Below, one piece after another: positions 36,601-44,986 of a stretch of 64,000 nt of DNA (the first letter of the stretch is position 1; every line of letters starts with the position of its first letter). This DNA comes from an uncultured Spirochaetia bacterium. Lineage in GTDB: Bacteria; Spirochaetota; Spirochaetia; SZUA-6; Bin103. The notes beneath the pieces were generated by a model. That model was not told where the DNA came from, did no database searches, and saw nothing but the letters and a program-made list of their open reading frames with translations. The translations under genes were made by a program, and so were the position numbers. The DNA is taken from the NCBI GenBank assembly GCA_958296075.1, contig CATQHW010000003.1, positions 62,001 through 126,000 of the forward strand. The letters are read 5' to 3'.

Positions 36601-37037
36601 TGATCTTCTGCCTGAAGCAGCGCACCGACCCGGCCCACCGGACGCCGAACCTCCTGCAGCCCTACTACCTGGTCCACGTACGCGGCGACGGGACCGTGCG
36701 CTACACCTTTCGGCAGGCGGGGCAGTGTCTGAGCCTGTTCCGGGAGCTCGCCGCCGAGCGGACGCATCCCTCCGCGGCGCTGGAAGCGGCCTTCGACCGG
36801 GAGACCGGCCAGGGGCGCCGCATGGCGAAGTACGAACGCCTGCTCGACGCCGCCCTGCGCGACGTCGCCGCCCAGTTCGGCAGCGCCGAGCGGCGCGCCC
36901 TCACCCGCGACCGGGGCGCAAAGCTCACCCAGCGCTCGAAACGGCCACGCCATGCGCGTGACTTCGAGCTGATCACGTGGCTGGTGATCGCCGACCCCGC
37001 GCAGGAAGCTGACGCCGGGGCGGCCGCCGGTGGCTGA
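33684..37037 (+). CDS. PLD-nuclease/SNF2-type helicase of a restriction or defence system
   Basis: Two-part protein of 1117 residues. N terminus: one phospholipase-D HKD motif, LHGKLYHV with downstream IVGSSNFTQRGLG (about 124-152), a nuclease-type site. Then an SF2/SNF2 helicase: Walker A ADSVGLGKTWTALAV (about 273), DEAH-box variant VIDESHNF (363), motif III SATPVNTSLRDL (410), and motifs V-VI SEGQNLQDCD and QRFGRIDRLGS (about 822). An acidic insertion (VPDEDEEDEEF) lies near 635. It overlaps the methylase gene by 8 bases. The pairing with a large Eco57I-like methylase recalls DISARM, type ISP and Hma systems, without matching any exactly. Confidence 0.88.
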   Translation: MPDRKAANAGAIVDNVGRRVGDVLRERIDEGSQLSMVSAYFTIYGFAALRDALQRVTHTRFLYGEPSSVGAVDPSADEAKTFRLTEDGGIDLKRALAQKPLARACAEWIERHVEIRTITQANFLHGKLYHVARGDGASAAIVGSSNFTQRGLGYGAAPNLELNLDVTPTADRDALLAWFDELWRDDTRTRDAKQQVLEALNRIGRPYAPQFVYYKTLFHVFEDWLAERSARAGLLHDVHLYDTAIWSRLYAFQRDGATSAVNRLLRHNGCIIADSVGLGKTWTALAVIKFFELRNERVLVLCPKRLQDNWLRYAAWAGWANNPFAQDRFNYTVLAHTDLSRYSGRAGQIDLANFNWGAFDLVVIDESHNFRNEGRDRVDEAGEVVRRSRYNRLLEEVLKDRVRSKVLMLSATPVNTSLRDLRNQIYLMTERREDAFRKTLGIDDLQTLFGVAQREFQQWEQQRRGGAKADKNALIARLGADLLALLDAVTIARSRTHVRRFYPEVHATIGGFPRRGKPENLHPPSDRAGELSYDDLHGRIGAFRLAVYNPSHYLKDPSALNREKERYRFDQRDRERWLIGMMRVNLLKRLESSVHAFTLSMGRIIKKMEELDRRIAAWLQSPNRSPESQESHDAGVDAVPDEDEEDEEFAVGKTRRYRLAELDVERWRRDLREDYRTFTSLHCLAQRVTVARDAKLAELRRVLARKIAHPTTDKDGRRNRKALVFTSFADTARYLYDHLSGSLAGARMALVTGGGGNRSGAEPARFDDILERFAPQAQERQGEGGEIDVLIATDCLSEGQNLQDCDLVVNYDIHWNPVRLMQRFGRIDRLGSRNDQVAMINFWPTRDLDRYLDLKNRVEARMALADAAATGLDDPLADAPELAAQPHAAAQGELAFRDEQLMRLREEILDIEEAGDGVAMSDLTLDDFVADLLQYVQQNRAALEAAPAGIHAVVDAQPAGDTVPLGPPARPGVIFCLKQRTDPAHRTPNLLQPYYLVHVRGDGTVRYTFRQAGQCLSLFRELAAERTHPSAALEAAFDRETGQGRRMAKYERLLDAALRDVAAQFGSAERRALTRDRGAKLTQRSKRPRHARDFELITWLVIADPAQEADAGAAAGG

Positions 37038-40000
37038 GGTGCGCGAGGCGCTGCGCGCCGCGCTCGCCCGCTTCGGCCGCGCCGCTCCGCTGCACGAATC
37101 CGCCGCCGCACTGCTCGGGGCGCTCGGCTATGACAGCGACCGAACCGCGGTCGTCGATAGCGACGGCGTCGCCGAGTTCGTCGCCGAGTTGGAGGGAAGC
37201 GCGGCGCTTTCCGACCGGGAGCGCGGCCTGCTCGCCGATTGGCGGGCCGCGCAGATCGTGTTCCAGTTCACCGAGGAAGAGATCGCCGGCCAACCGGGCC
37301 TCTTCGAACGGTTCGAGCCGGGGCGCATCCAATCCTTCGTGTTCGTGGCGGTCGAGCTCGACGGTCAGGGCGGCCGGCGCTACCCCCGCACGCGGCTTGC
37401 CGACATGACGCGCGCCGTCAATCGCCGCTACCCGATGCCGGTCATCATCCTGTTCCGGCACGGCGCGACCGCGACCCCAACCGTGACCGTGGCGGTCGTC
37501 GGGCGCCGTACCCACAAGCACGCCTCCGACCGGGACGTGCTGGAGAAGGTGACGCTGATCAAGGACATTCGCGTCTCCGATCCACACCGCGCGCATCTCG
37601 ACATCCTCGCCGAGCTTGCCCTGCCGGAGCTGCGAGCGCGCGCCGGCGTTCACAGCTTCGATCAACTGCATCGGGGATGGGAGCGAGTGCTCGACGCCGA
37701 GGCTCTGAACCAGCGCTTCTACCGCGAGCTGTTCGCCTGGTTCGAGCGCGCGGTAGCGGCGTGCCGCTTCCCGGATGACGGCGCGGGGCCGGGCAACGCC
37801 GAGCGCCACGTGATCCGGCTGATCACGCGGCTGCTGTTCATATGGTTTCTGCGAGAGAAGGCGCTGGTACCGGACGAACTGTTCGACGAGAAGTTCGCCC
37901 GCGCCGCGCTCAGGAACCACGCACCCGAGCGCACCGACTACTACCGCGCCGTGCTGCAGAATCTGTTCTTCGCCACCCTCAACACCGAGATCGGCAAGCG
38001 CTCGTTCAGCGCCAAGGACCGCGACAGCCATCGCGACTTCAGTAAGTACCGCTATCGCGATCTGCTGAGCCGTCCCGGCGCCTTCCTGCGCCGGCTCAAC
38101 ACGGTCCCATTCGTCAACGGCGGCCTGTTCGACTGCCTGGACGACTACGAGGCGCGCGGCGCCGGCGGCCGCCGCATCGACGCCTTCACCGACAACATCG
38201 CCACGCAGGGCCGCGACCTGGAGGTGCCGGCGGAGCTGTTCTTCGCCGCGGAGGAGGGGCTGTTCCCGCTGTTCCGCCGCTACAAGTTCACGGTGGAGGA
38301 GAACACGCCGCTCGACCAGGACGTGGCGCTCGACCCGGAGTTGCTGGGGCGGGTGTTCGAGAATCTGCTGGCCGCCTACAACCCGGAAACGCGCGACACC
38401 GCGCGCAAGGTGACCGGCTCCTACTACACGCCGCGCCGCGTGGTCGACTACATGGTCGACGAGTCGCTGGCGGCGGCGTTGGCCGCGCACGCCGACCCGG
38501 CGGACGGGGACGCGGAGTTCTACCGCGAGCGGCTGCGCTATCTGCTCGACTACGCGAACGCCGCCGCCGATGCCGGCGAGCTGTTCGAGCCGGAGGAGCA
38601 GCGCGCCGTCGTGCAGGCGATCGCGGAGCTGCGGATTCTGGATCCCGCGGTCGGTTCCGGCGCCTTCCCGATGGGCGTGCTGCACAAGCTGACGCTGGCG
38701 CTGCGCCGGCTCGATCCCGACAATCGGTACTGGGAGCAGTACCAGAAGGAACGCGCGGCCGGCAGGGCGGGAGCGGCATTCGACGTGGATGACGAGGACG
38801 CTCGCAACCGCGAGCTGCAGGAGATCAGCCGCACGTTCGAGACCTACCGGCAATCGGACTTCGGGCGCAAGCTCTATCTGATCCAGAACGGCATCTTCGG
38901 CGTGGACATTCAGCCGGTCGCCTGCCAGATCGCCAAGCTGCGCTTCTTCATCTCGCTCGTCGTCGAGCAGCGCACCAACGACGACGCCGGGGACAACTAC
39001 GGCATCCGCCCGCTGCCCAATCTGGAGACCCGCTTCGTCGCCGCCGACACCCTGCTCGGGCTCCATGCCGGCGGCGACGACAATCTGGATCTGGGAAAAG
39101 ACCTGATCGGTCCCATCGAAGGGCATCTGCGCCGGGTCCGCGAAGGGTACTTCAACGCGCGTACCCGCCAGGAAAAACTCCGGCTGCGCGAGACCGACGA
39201 CGAGTTGCGCGCGGCGCTGGCGGGGGCGCTGAAGGACCTGCGCTACCCGCACGACGCCGCAGAAGCGGTAGCCCACTGGGACCCGTACAACCAGAACGCG
39301 AGCGCGGCCTGGTTCGATCCGGAGTGGATGTTCGGCATCGACGGCTTCGACGTGGTGATCGGCAACCCGCCCTACGTCCGCGGCGAGAAGATCCCCGACA
39401 AGGCCCGTCTGCGAGCCGCCTACGGGGACTTCTACCGGGGCACGGCGGACCTCTATACCTACTTCTTCCGCAAGGGCATCGACCTGCTGCGGCCGGGCGG
39501 CCTGATCTGCTTCATCACCTCCAACAAGTTCCTGCGCGCCGACTACGGCCGGCCGCTGCGGGAGTTTCTGACGAGCGATGCCGCGCCGCGCCTGCTGCTC
39601 GACCTCGGCCGCACCGGGACCTTCGACGCCACGGTGCGCCCCTGTATCGTGCTCGCCGGCAGGGAGGCGCGGGACACGTTCCCGGCAGCGACGGTGCGCG
39701 GCGTGACCGGCGCGGCGAACGTGGACCCCGCCGGCTACCTGGACCAGAACGGCTTTGCCATGGCGGTGACGAACCTGGCCGCCGCCGGCTGGTCGCTGGC
39801 ACCGCCGGCATGGCAGCGGCTGCGCGCCAAGATCGAAGCCGCCGGCCGGCCGCTCGGCGAGTACGTGAAAGGCGGCATCAAATACGGCATCAAGACCGGC
39901 CTGAACGACGCCTTCGTGATCGACGCCGACACCCGCGCCCGCTTGACCGCGAAGGATCCGAAGAGCGCCGAGCTGATCCGCCCCTGGCTGCGCGGCAAGG

Positions 40001-40674
40001 ACGTGCGCCGCTGGCGGGCCGAACCGGCCGGCTTGTACGCGATCACCATTCCGAGCAGCGCCAACGCCACGTGGCCGTGGTCTTCCGCGCTGCGCGAAGC
40101 CGACGCCCGCGCCGTTTTCAAGAAGACGTATCGCGCCATACACGATCATCTGGCGCCATTTGCTTCCCGACTCCGGCGCCGGCAGGACAAGGGCAAGTTT
40201 TTCTGGGAACTACGTTCGTGCGCCTACTACCGCGCCTTCGACCAGCCCAAGATCATCTACCCGGACATCGGACAGGCGATGCGCGCGATGCTCGACCGGG
40301 AGGGACGCCTCACGGGAAACACCTGTTACATCATTCCGTGCGACGATGCGTACCTGTTGGCCATCCTGAACTCAAGGCTCCTGGACTTCTACTTTCGGCT
40401 CGCCCTGCCGTGCCTTGATGATCCGTTCGACGGCGGCGACCTGAGATTTATCTACTTCAAGATGGTGCATACTCCCATCGCCTCGGCCGACGCCGCCACC
40501 AAGCAACGCCTCGCCGCCCTCGCCGAGCAAATCCAAACCGCCAAGGAAGCCGACCCCGCCGCCGACACCACCGACCTCCAACGCCGCATCGACAAGACGG
40601 TCTTCGACCTCTACGGCCTAACCACCCCCGACATCGCCGTACTCGACGACGCACTTTCTGGTCACACCGCTTGA
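37030..40674 (+). CDS. Large DNA adenine methyltransferase, Eco57I/PglX-like
   Basis: 1214 residues. Methylase motif I LDPAVGSGAFPMG (about 536-548) and catalytic motif IV VIGNPPYVRGEK (about 776), the N6-adenine class. A target-recognition region of TaqI type follows (GGIKYGIKTGLNDAFVID, then LIRPWLRGKDVRRW and SCAYYRAFDQPKIIYPDIGQ). The N-terminal 480 residues are helical and rich in Arg/Asp and may contact the helicase; I see no PD-(D/E)xK site there. GTG 37030 lies inside the helicase end, so expression is coupled. It probably marks self DNA for the helicase-nuclease. Confidence 0.9.
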   Translation: MAEVREALRAALARFGRAAPLHESAAALLGALGYDSDRTAVVDSDGVAEFVAELEGSAALSDRERGLLADWRAAQIVFQFTEEEIAGQPGLFERFEPGRIQSFVFVAVELDGQGGRRYPRTRLADMTRAVNRRYPMPVIILFRHGATATPTVTVAVVGRRTHKHASDRDVLEKVTLIKDIRVSDPHRAHLDILAELALPELRARAGVHSFDQLHRGWERVLDAEALNQRFYRELFAWFERAVAACRFPDDGAGPGNAERHVIRLITRLLFIWFLREKALVPDELFDEKFARAALRNHAPERTDYYRAVLQNLFFATLNTEIGKRSFSAKDRDSHRDFSKYRYRDLLSRPGAFLRRLNTVPFVNGGLFDCLDDYEARGAGGRRIDAFTDNIATQGRDLEVPAELFFAAEEGLFPLFRRYKFTVEENTPLDQDVALDPELLGRVFENLLAAYNPETRDTARKVTGSYYTPRRVVDYMVDESLAAALAAHADPADGDAEFYRERLRYLLDYANAAADAGELFEPEEQRAVVQAIAELRILDPAVGSGAFPMGVLHKLTLALRRLDPDNRYWEQYQKERAAGRAGAAFDVDDEDARNRELQEISRTFETYRQSDFGRKLYLIQNGIFGVDIQPVACQIAKLRFFISLVVEQRTNDDAGDNYGIRPLPNLETRFVAADTLLGLHAGGDDNLDLGKDLIGPIEGHLRRVREGYFNARTRQEKLRLRETDDELRAALAGALKDLRYPHDAAEAVAHWDPYNQNASAAWFDPEWMFGIDGFDVVIGNPPYVRGEKIPDKARLRAAYGDFYRGTADLYTYFFRKGIDLLRPGGLICFITSNKFLRADYGRPLREFLTSDAAPRLLLDLGRTGTFDATVRPCIVLAGREARDTFPAATVRGVTGAANVDPAGYLDQNGFAMAVTNLAAAGWSLAPPAWQRLRAKIEAAGRPLGEYVKGGIKYGIKTGLNDAFVIDADTRARLTAKDPKSAELIRPWLRGKDVRRWRAEPAGLYAITIPSSANATWPWSSALREADARAVFKKTYRAIHDHLAPFASRLRRRQDKGKFFWELRSCAYYRAFDQPKIIYPDIGQAMRAMLDREGRLTGNTCYIIPCDDAYLLAILNSRLLDFYFRLALPCLDDPFDGGDLRFIYFKMVHTPIASADAATKQRLAALAEQIQTAKEADPAADTTDLQRRIDKTVFDLYGLTTPDIAVLDDALSGHTA

Positions 40675-41667
40675 TCAGCGGGCAGCGCTGCTTCGGATCG
40701 GCCCCTCGCCGATGAGCGCCAGGATTCGGTTCTTCAGGTTCCTGCGCAGATCTTCCGGACGGCTCCACATAGTGTGGTGGTATTGTCTCGTGTCGAAGTG
40801 TACTTCGCCGATGGCATCGTCGCGACACGTGTATATGACCGGTATTCCCAGCCCGAAGGCAAACCCCGCTTCAAAGTAGACACCGCCTCTCGCACCCTCC
40901 GTTCCGTGAGTGAAATCCGCTACCAGAAATCGGGAGCGCCTGATCTCGGCGATGATCTCATCGTCGATCTTGTTGACATCCGGCTTCCGATCGATCCGCA
41001 CGGGCTTGTACCCGGCGTCTCGTATCGCCGGCTCGATTCCGTTGTCGTAAGCGGCGTTCATCTCGTCATCGAACCACATCGCCGCGAACCCCTGCGCCGA
41101 ATCATGATTGCTCTTGACGTCCGCAAGCCTGCAATGCCCGGCTACGGTCACCCGATAACCACCGGAGAAGCCATCGATCTCGATCCAACGCTGCTCATTC
41201 TCCAGGTAATTCAACAGGTAACGGGTATCTTCAATCGAAGTCGACTCTGACCACGCCATCGCTTGCATATACACAGCCGTCGGCGGTTTCATCCAATCCA
41301 GCGTCACAGCGTCGCTGATCGACTTTGACCGCTTTCCGATAAACCTGAGAAGTCTCTCGGCGCGCTCGTCCACATCGAGCGGCCGTGCTCTATGAGCTCG
41401 TTCGATCAGCTCCGGCTTAACCTCCGGCACATAATCTTCCTCGTTCTGGTTTCGCAAATCGACGAGCAGGGTTGTCAGACGTGCTTTTACGTCTTCCTCA
41501 AGGGCTCTAAGACGACGATAATTATTGAAACGCAGAAAGTTGCTGACGCGATATACTCCTCCAGCGCGTGGCGAATCCACTTCCCCGCGCTCGTACAGCG
41601 CGCCAGCTCCCAGCACATCTACCGGACTGCCTGTCCAAATCAGGCACCTTTCTCGAGAAGTCGTCAT
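40675..41667 (-). CDS. Protein with C-terminal nucleoside 2-deoxyribosyltransferase-like (TIR-related) domain
   Basis: 330 residues. N terminus RCLIWTGSPVDVL and DSPRAGGVYRVS looks like a degenerate zinc-ribbon or recognition module; a winged-helix-like middle follows. The C-terminal part (about 195-325) reads MWFDDEMNAAYDNGIEPAI, DEIIAEIRRSRFLVADFTHG and GGVYFEAGFAFGLGIPVIYT, the pattern of the 2-deoxyribosyltransferase/TIR-like fold (conserved Asp and Glu of VADFT and YFEAGFA). Related domains act on nucleotides or NAD in phage defence; that role here is inference. It converges with the methylase gene with no gap. Confidence 0.7.
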   Translation of the reverse strand: MTTSRERCLIWTGSPVDVLGAGALYERGEVDSPRAGGVYRVSNFLRFNNYRRLRALEEDVKARLTTLLVDLRNQNEEDYVPEVKPELIERAHRARPLDVDERAERLLRFIGKRSKSISDAVTLDWMKPPTAVYMQAMAWSESTSIEDTRYLLNYLENEQRWIEIDGFSGGYRVTVAGHCRLADVKSNHDSAQGFAAMWFDDEMNAAYDNGIEPAIRDAGYKPVRIDRKPDVNKIDDEIIAEIRRSRFLVADFTHGTEGARGGVYFEAGFAFGLGIPVIYTCRDDAIGEVHFDTRQYHHTMWSRPEDLRRNLKNRILALIGEGPIRSSAAR

Positions 41668-42100
41668 TCCAATCTCGAATATACCTTACGGCTGCGACGG
41701 CCGCGCCGTCAAGCAGAGCGAATCGTCGTCGCGCCCACGGCCGACCCGCTGACCAAGCACGCCGGTGCCGCCCGAACTTCGGCGCCGAAGATGCAGCCTG
41801 CCGGTGCCCCACCTCGACTGCGGTTGGTTAGAGGCAAGCCTCCGCGCCATCAACAACTGGCGACCTATGTGGCGCAGGATCAGATCGAGGATCGAGAGTC
41901 ACTTCGCGGGGCTGCGCGGAACGACGAACGAGGTGTGTCGGCTCTCATATACCCTGGCTGCATTCAGCACGGCGTACTTTGCCCACAGACGCCAGATCGC
42001 TGCCATTGAGGCTCAGCCGGATCCGCCTCTTGGACCGGGAGCCCGAATCCCTTGGCATCTTGGGCGGAGATAATTGTGCCGTGGCTTTGCGTCTCACCGA
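41668..42100. other. Intergenic stretch without a recognisable gene
   Basis: 433 bases between the leftward deoxyribosyltransferase-like gene and the end of the leftward SDH-like gene. It contains palindrome copy A (41777-41790) and must hold the promoter of the 41667 gene. Short frames exist on the + strand (for example through 41900-42070), but none resembles a protein I know. It may be debris of a lost gene. Confidence 0.5.
41777..41790. repeat. 14-bp palindrome CTTCGGCGCCGAAG, copy A
   Basis: Perfect palindrome, repeated at 45949-45962 and 49655-49668, in all cases upstream of leftward genes of the island. The next 35 or so bases on the right (GCCGGTGCCCCACCTCGACT) resemble those of copy B, so the repeat unit is about 50 bases. 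Confidence 0.65.
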
Positions 42101-42726
42101 TCAGGGGGCGTGCAGCGTGCTCGCAAGATCGTTTACTTTCGCATCTTTTCGGCTTGAGGCACAGGCCAGCGCCTCGCGGAGTTGGCCGTCGGCGCGAGCA
42201 AGCGCATCACGTGCCTGCTGCACCATCAGCGCGTTGACATCGCCAAGCATTGATACGTGCAGCAGGTACGTCTCCGGATGGCTTTGAATCCGGCGCTCTG
42301 CCTCCTCGACTGCGGCGATGATCGCCTTCGCCGCCGCCAACTGTCCGTTGGGAAGCTGAAACTGCGGGTCCACGGGACCGAGATCGCTCGTCGGTCCGAG
42401 GTAGATATGGTCTGCCCCGAGCACGAAAAGGGTGCCGGCGCTCTTCGCCTGATCCGGCACGATCACCGTCAACTCAGCGCAGTGAGACTGCGCTTGACGC
42501 ACCAACCGCAACGCCGTTTCGCCATCACCGCCCGGCGTCGCCAGCATCACGTGGAGGTCTTCGTTGGAATCAGCGCCGTACAGGGTCTCTTCGAACAGAG
42601 TGACGCTGGACGCGAACAACGAGTCGATCAGGACCACGAGGCGGCACGCATGCGCTTTCTCGTATTCCTGGATCAGGTTCTGCCGTTCGTACCAGGACCA
42701 TGCTGCGCCTCGTAGAGCGGGCTGCG
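42101..42726 (-). pseudogene. SDH/ClpP-class serine protease, apparently frameshifted near the N terminus
   Basis: The intact part (from about 42690) reads YERQNLIQEYEKAHACRLVV, then LHVMLATPGGDGETALRLVR, IVPDQAKSAGTLFVLGAD and GPTSDLGPVDPQF, the pattern of SDH-type (serine dehydrogenase proteinase) membrane-linked proteases with catalytic Ser in QAKSAGT. A likely N terminus, RSPLYEAQH, lies in another frame from 42726, and the two frames meet near 42695-42705. So either one indel disables the gene or the gene starts at GTG 42637 in a shortened form (178 residues). My memory of the family N terminus is the basis for the frameshift. Confidence 0.6.
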
Positions 42727-42979
42727 ACCGGAACGGGATGCGTCTCGGGAGGGTTGATCGGCGCTCAAGTCAGAGGCCGGGGATCGTCGATCGGAAAGAC
42801 TATCGGCTTGCCCTGGCGCGCCTTGCGGCCGTCTTCCCGTGCGCTCCTGGCTCGTTCGATCCGTTCCTGCCAGTGGGGTCATACGCCGGCGGACGTTCCA
42901 CAGCCGGGACCGCGTCCTCGGTCCGGTCGTTCTGTGCGTGTACCATGCGCAAACGTAAGGACATACCGCACGGACATGT
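42727..42979. other. Stretch upstream of the SDH-like gene
   Basis: About 250 bases with no gene I can support. Read leftward it has a perfect -35 box TTGACA (42982-42977) and a possible -10 TACGTT (42957-42952) with a long 19-base spacer. The -35 box overlaps the outer edge of the inverted repeat, so the repeat may supply the promoter. Confidence 0.35.
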
Positions 42980-43106
42980 CAAGCGCCGCCGACGGCGGGG
43001 GTGCGACCCCAAAATGTGCAACTCGCTCATGGAGCCGCTGCTATCGCAGCAGAGCGGGCCGGATGCCCGCTGCATCCCCGCCCGTGCACAAAATGGGGCG
43101 CACCCC
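42980..43106. repeat. Hairpin-rich inverted repeat, left copy
   Basis: Matches the reverse complement of 44987-45110 with few differences. The core (42998-43106) is bounded by imperfect terminal inverted repeats of about 22 bases, GGGGTGCGACCCCAAAATGT at the left and its partner ending GGGGCGCACCCC at the right. Each end is itself a hairpin (GGGGT-GCG-ACCCC). Inside are GCTGC-TATC-GCAGC and GCGGGC-CGGAT-GCCCGC stems. The shape is that of a MITE or REP-type mobile element, or of a structured RNA. The two copies face each other around the DUF262-HEPN genes. Confidence 0.8.
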
Positions 43107-43179
43107 ACTGTGCTGTGCTGTGCGGCGTCGGGCGGGCAGGCAGGCCGCGCCCGCCGGCGTGCCTGCATGGTGACGCGCG

Positions 43180-43208
43180 TTGACCTTGCGGGCTCTCGCC
43201 GGTAGGTT
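43180..43208 (+). promoter_or_regulatory. Candidate sigma-70 promoter for the DUF262-HEPN pair
   Basis: -35 TTGACC (43180-43185), 17-base spacer, -10 TAGGTT (43203-43208). It would give a leader of about 75 bases before ATG 43292, which has a good ribosome site (GGAGGTG, 6 bases before the start). It lies just inside the left inverted repeat, so the cassette carries its own promoter. Confidence 0.45.
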
Positions 43209-43291
43209 GGCCGGAAGGCGAGCAGGTTCAGCCGCTATAAGGCGACAAACCGCGACGATGCGCCAAGACGCAGCTTTCCGGAGGTGCCTTC

Positions 43292-44419
43292 ATGAATTCC
43301 GATCCGGTTCGGGAGGAGATCGACAACGTTGAAGAACCCGTTGAAGACCTTGATGAGACGCTTGAAGTAACTCCGTTCGTCTACTCGATCACGTCATACG
43401 GAGCAGACTACCCGGTGGATTCCCTCGTGAAGCGAATCGACTCCGGCGACATCGTGGTTCCTCGCTTCAACTGGAGGGCAAGAGACGGCTCCGAAATCGT
43501 TGGCTTCCAGCGTGAATACGTATGGCCGCGAACGAAGTCCGATCGGTTTATCGAGTCGCTCCTGCTCGGGTTGCCGGTGCCGGGTGTCTTCCTGGTAAAA
43601 GAATCGTCCTCCGGTCGCCTCCTGGTCCTGGACGGACATCAACGGCTGCACACCCTCAGCTCGTTCTATAAGGGGGTAATCGATCAGCGAGAGTACCGTC
43701 TGGATGGGGTAGAGAACCGTTTTCTGGATAAGCGATATGAGGATCTCGACGTGGAGGACCGCCGCCGCCTGGACGACAGCATCATTCATGCGACCGTGAT
43801 TCGGCAGGACAAGCCAACCGAGGACCAGAGCAGCGTCTACATGATCTTCGAAAGGCTCAACACCGGCGGCGTGAATCTTCAGCCTCAGGAAATCAGGGTG
43901 GCGCTCTATCATGGTGAATTGGTCCGCGTGCTCAAGGAGCTCAACGAGCATCCCGCCTGGCGGCGTCTCTACGGTGGCAAACCCTCGCGGCGTCTCAAGG
44001 ACCTGGAGATGATTCTTAGATTCTTCGCATTTCATTACGATGAAGCAAAGTACCGCAGTCCGATGAAAGAGTTCCTGAATCGCTACATGGCCACAAACAG
44101 AGACTTGGCTCGGCAGCCTGAGGACGAGATGGTGCGCATCTTCACCGCTACGGTAACGGTACTTGCTGAGGCCGTCGGCGGTCGCGCCTTTCGCCCCGTG
44201 AGGGCCGTGAACGCTGCAGTAGTGGACTCCCTGATGACCGGACTTGCACGCCGGATTGGCAAGGGTCCGATCAGCGATCCATCGCAAGTGGCTGACGAGT
44301 ACGCCGTATTGATGAAGAACGAGTGCTACCGGGGTGCGGTCGAGACCGGCACCTCACAGGAGGCCAATGTCAAGACACGGCTCGAGTTGGCAACGAGAGC
44401 GTTCGCAAACGTGCGATGA
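43292..44419 (+). CDS. DUF262 (GmrSD N-terminal-like) protein
   Basis: ParB/Srx-like DUF262 domain: IVVPRFNWRARD, GFQREYVWPRTKSDRFIESL (FQREYVW at 72-78), LLGLPVPGVFL, and the nucleotide-binding motif LVLDGHQRLHTL (114-119; the usual DGQQR has His for the first Gln). A later block YMIFERLNTGGVNLQPQEIR is also standard. No GmrSD-type HNH (DUF1524) domain follows, so nuclease activity must come from elsewhere, most simply the HEPN protein it is fused to translationally (ATGA at 44416-44419). In GmrS, DUF262 hydrolyses NTPs and helps recognise modified DNA; the role here is inferred. 375 residues. Confidence 0.9.
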   Translation: MNSDPVREEIDNVEEPVEDLDETLEVTPFVYSITSYGADYPVDSLVKRIDSGDIVVPRFNWRARDGSEIVGFQREYVWPRTKSDRFIESLLLGLPVPGVFLVKESSSGRLLVLDGHQRLHTLSSFYKGVIDQREYRLDGVENRFLDKRYEDLDVEDRRRLDDSIIHATVIRQDKPTEDQSSVYMIFERLNTGGVNLQPQEIRVALYHGELVRVLKELNEHPAWRRLYGGKPSRRLKDLEMILRFFAFHYDEAKYRSPMKEFLNRYMATNRDLARQPEDEMVRIFTATVTVLAEAVGGRAFRPVRAVNAAVVDSLMTGLARRIGKGPISDPSQVADEYAVLMKNECYRGAVETGTSQEANVKTRLELATRAFANVR

Positions 44420-44917
44420 CGATGACCGGACGAGCGGAAGTCAATAGACGACGCCAACAACTCGATACGGCGTTTTCCCGTGCACGAGGTCTCGAGGCCG
44501 ACACCGAGCTTTTTTCCGACTTCGCCCGATATTTATGCGTCCTGGTTTCCGGTTTTGTGGAACAGGCGACGATCGAGTTGCTGATCGAGTACGTCAGAAT
44601 CCATTCGGACCCTCGCATCCAGCGTCACGTAGAGCGTAGCGTTCGTCATCTTGCCAACCTCAAGGCGCAACGCCTGATTGAGGTAGTCGGCGCCTTCGAC
44701 CCGAACTGGCGAGGCGAACTGGAAACGTTCATCGTCGACGAGTACAAGGACGCGCTCGATGGGATCGTCGACCTTTCGCAACAGAGTGGCTCATGGCCGC
44801 GACGTCGGAGTTACGCTGCGACGCGTAGACGATTACTATACGCGCGTCAAGAAGATCATCGACCGAGTAGCTGATTTATTGATTCCTCCGTCAGCAACGC
44901 GATTGAGGACAGGATGA
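44416..44917 (+). pseudogene. HEPN-domain RNase-like protein with a +1 frameshift before the active site
   Basis: Starts with ATG 44416 overlapping the DUF262 stop. The helical body (LCVLVSGFVEQATIELLIEY, SVRHLANLKAQRLIEVVGAF) resembles the MAE_28990-type HEPN family. In the starting frame the last residues are an atypical Arg/Ser-rich tail ending at 44874. One base further along at CCTTTCG (44772-44778) the other frame reads RNRVAHGRDVGVTLRRVDDY and YTRVKKIIDRVADLL, ending at TGA 44915-44917. That restores the HEPN catalytic motif R-x4-H (RNRVAH). So one extra T (or a programmed +1 shift at CTT-T) separates the body from its active site. Confidence 0.75.
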
Positions 44918-44986
44918 TGCCCCGCAGCGCCTACGGCCGTGCAGTGTATCGACGGGTAATGCGACTCGCATCATGGGCGGCAATCA

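Noticed and set aside
33684-40674. Assignment as DISARM or BREX
   Set aside because: The helicase-methylase pair is suggestive, but DrmA, DrmB, BrxC and PglZ equivalents are absent and the PLD domain is fused to the helicase.
41765-42073. Open + strand frame through the gap before the SDH-like gene
   Set aside because: No resemblance to any family, no ribosome site, and it overlaps palindrome copy A; left as non-coding.
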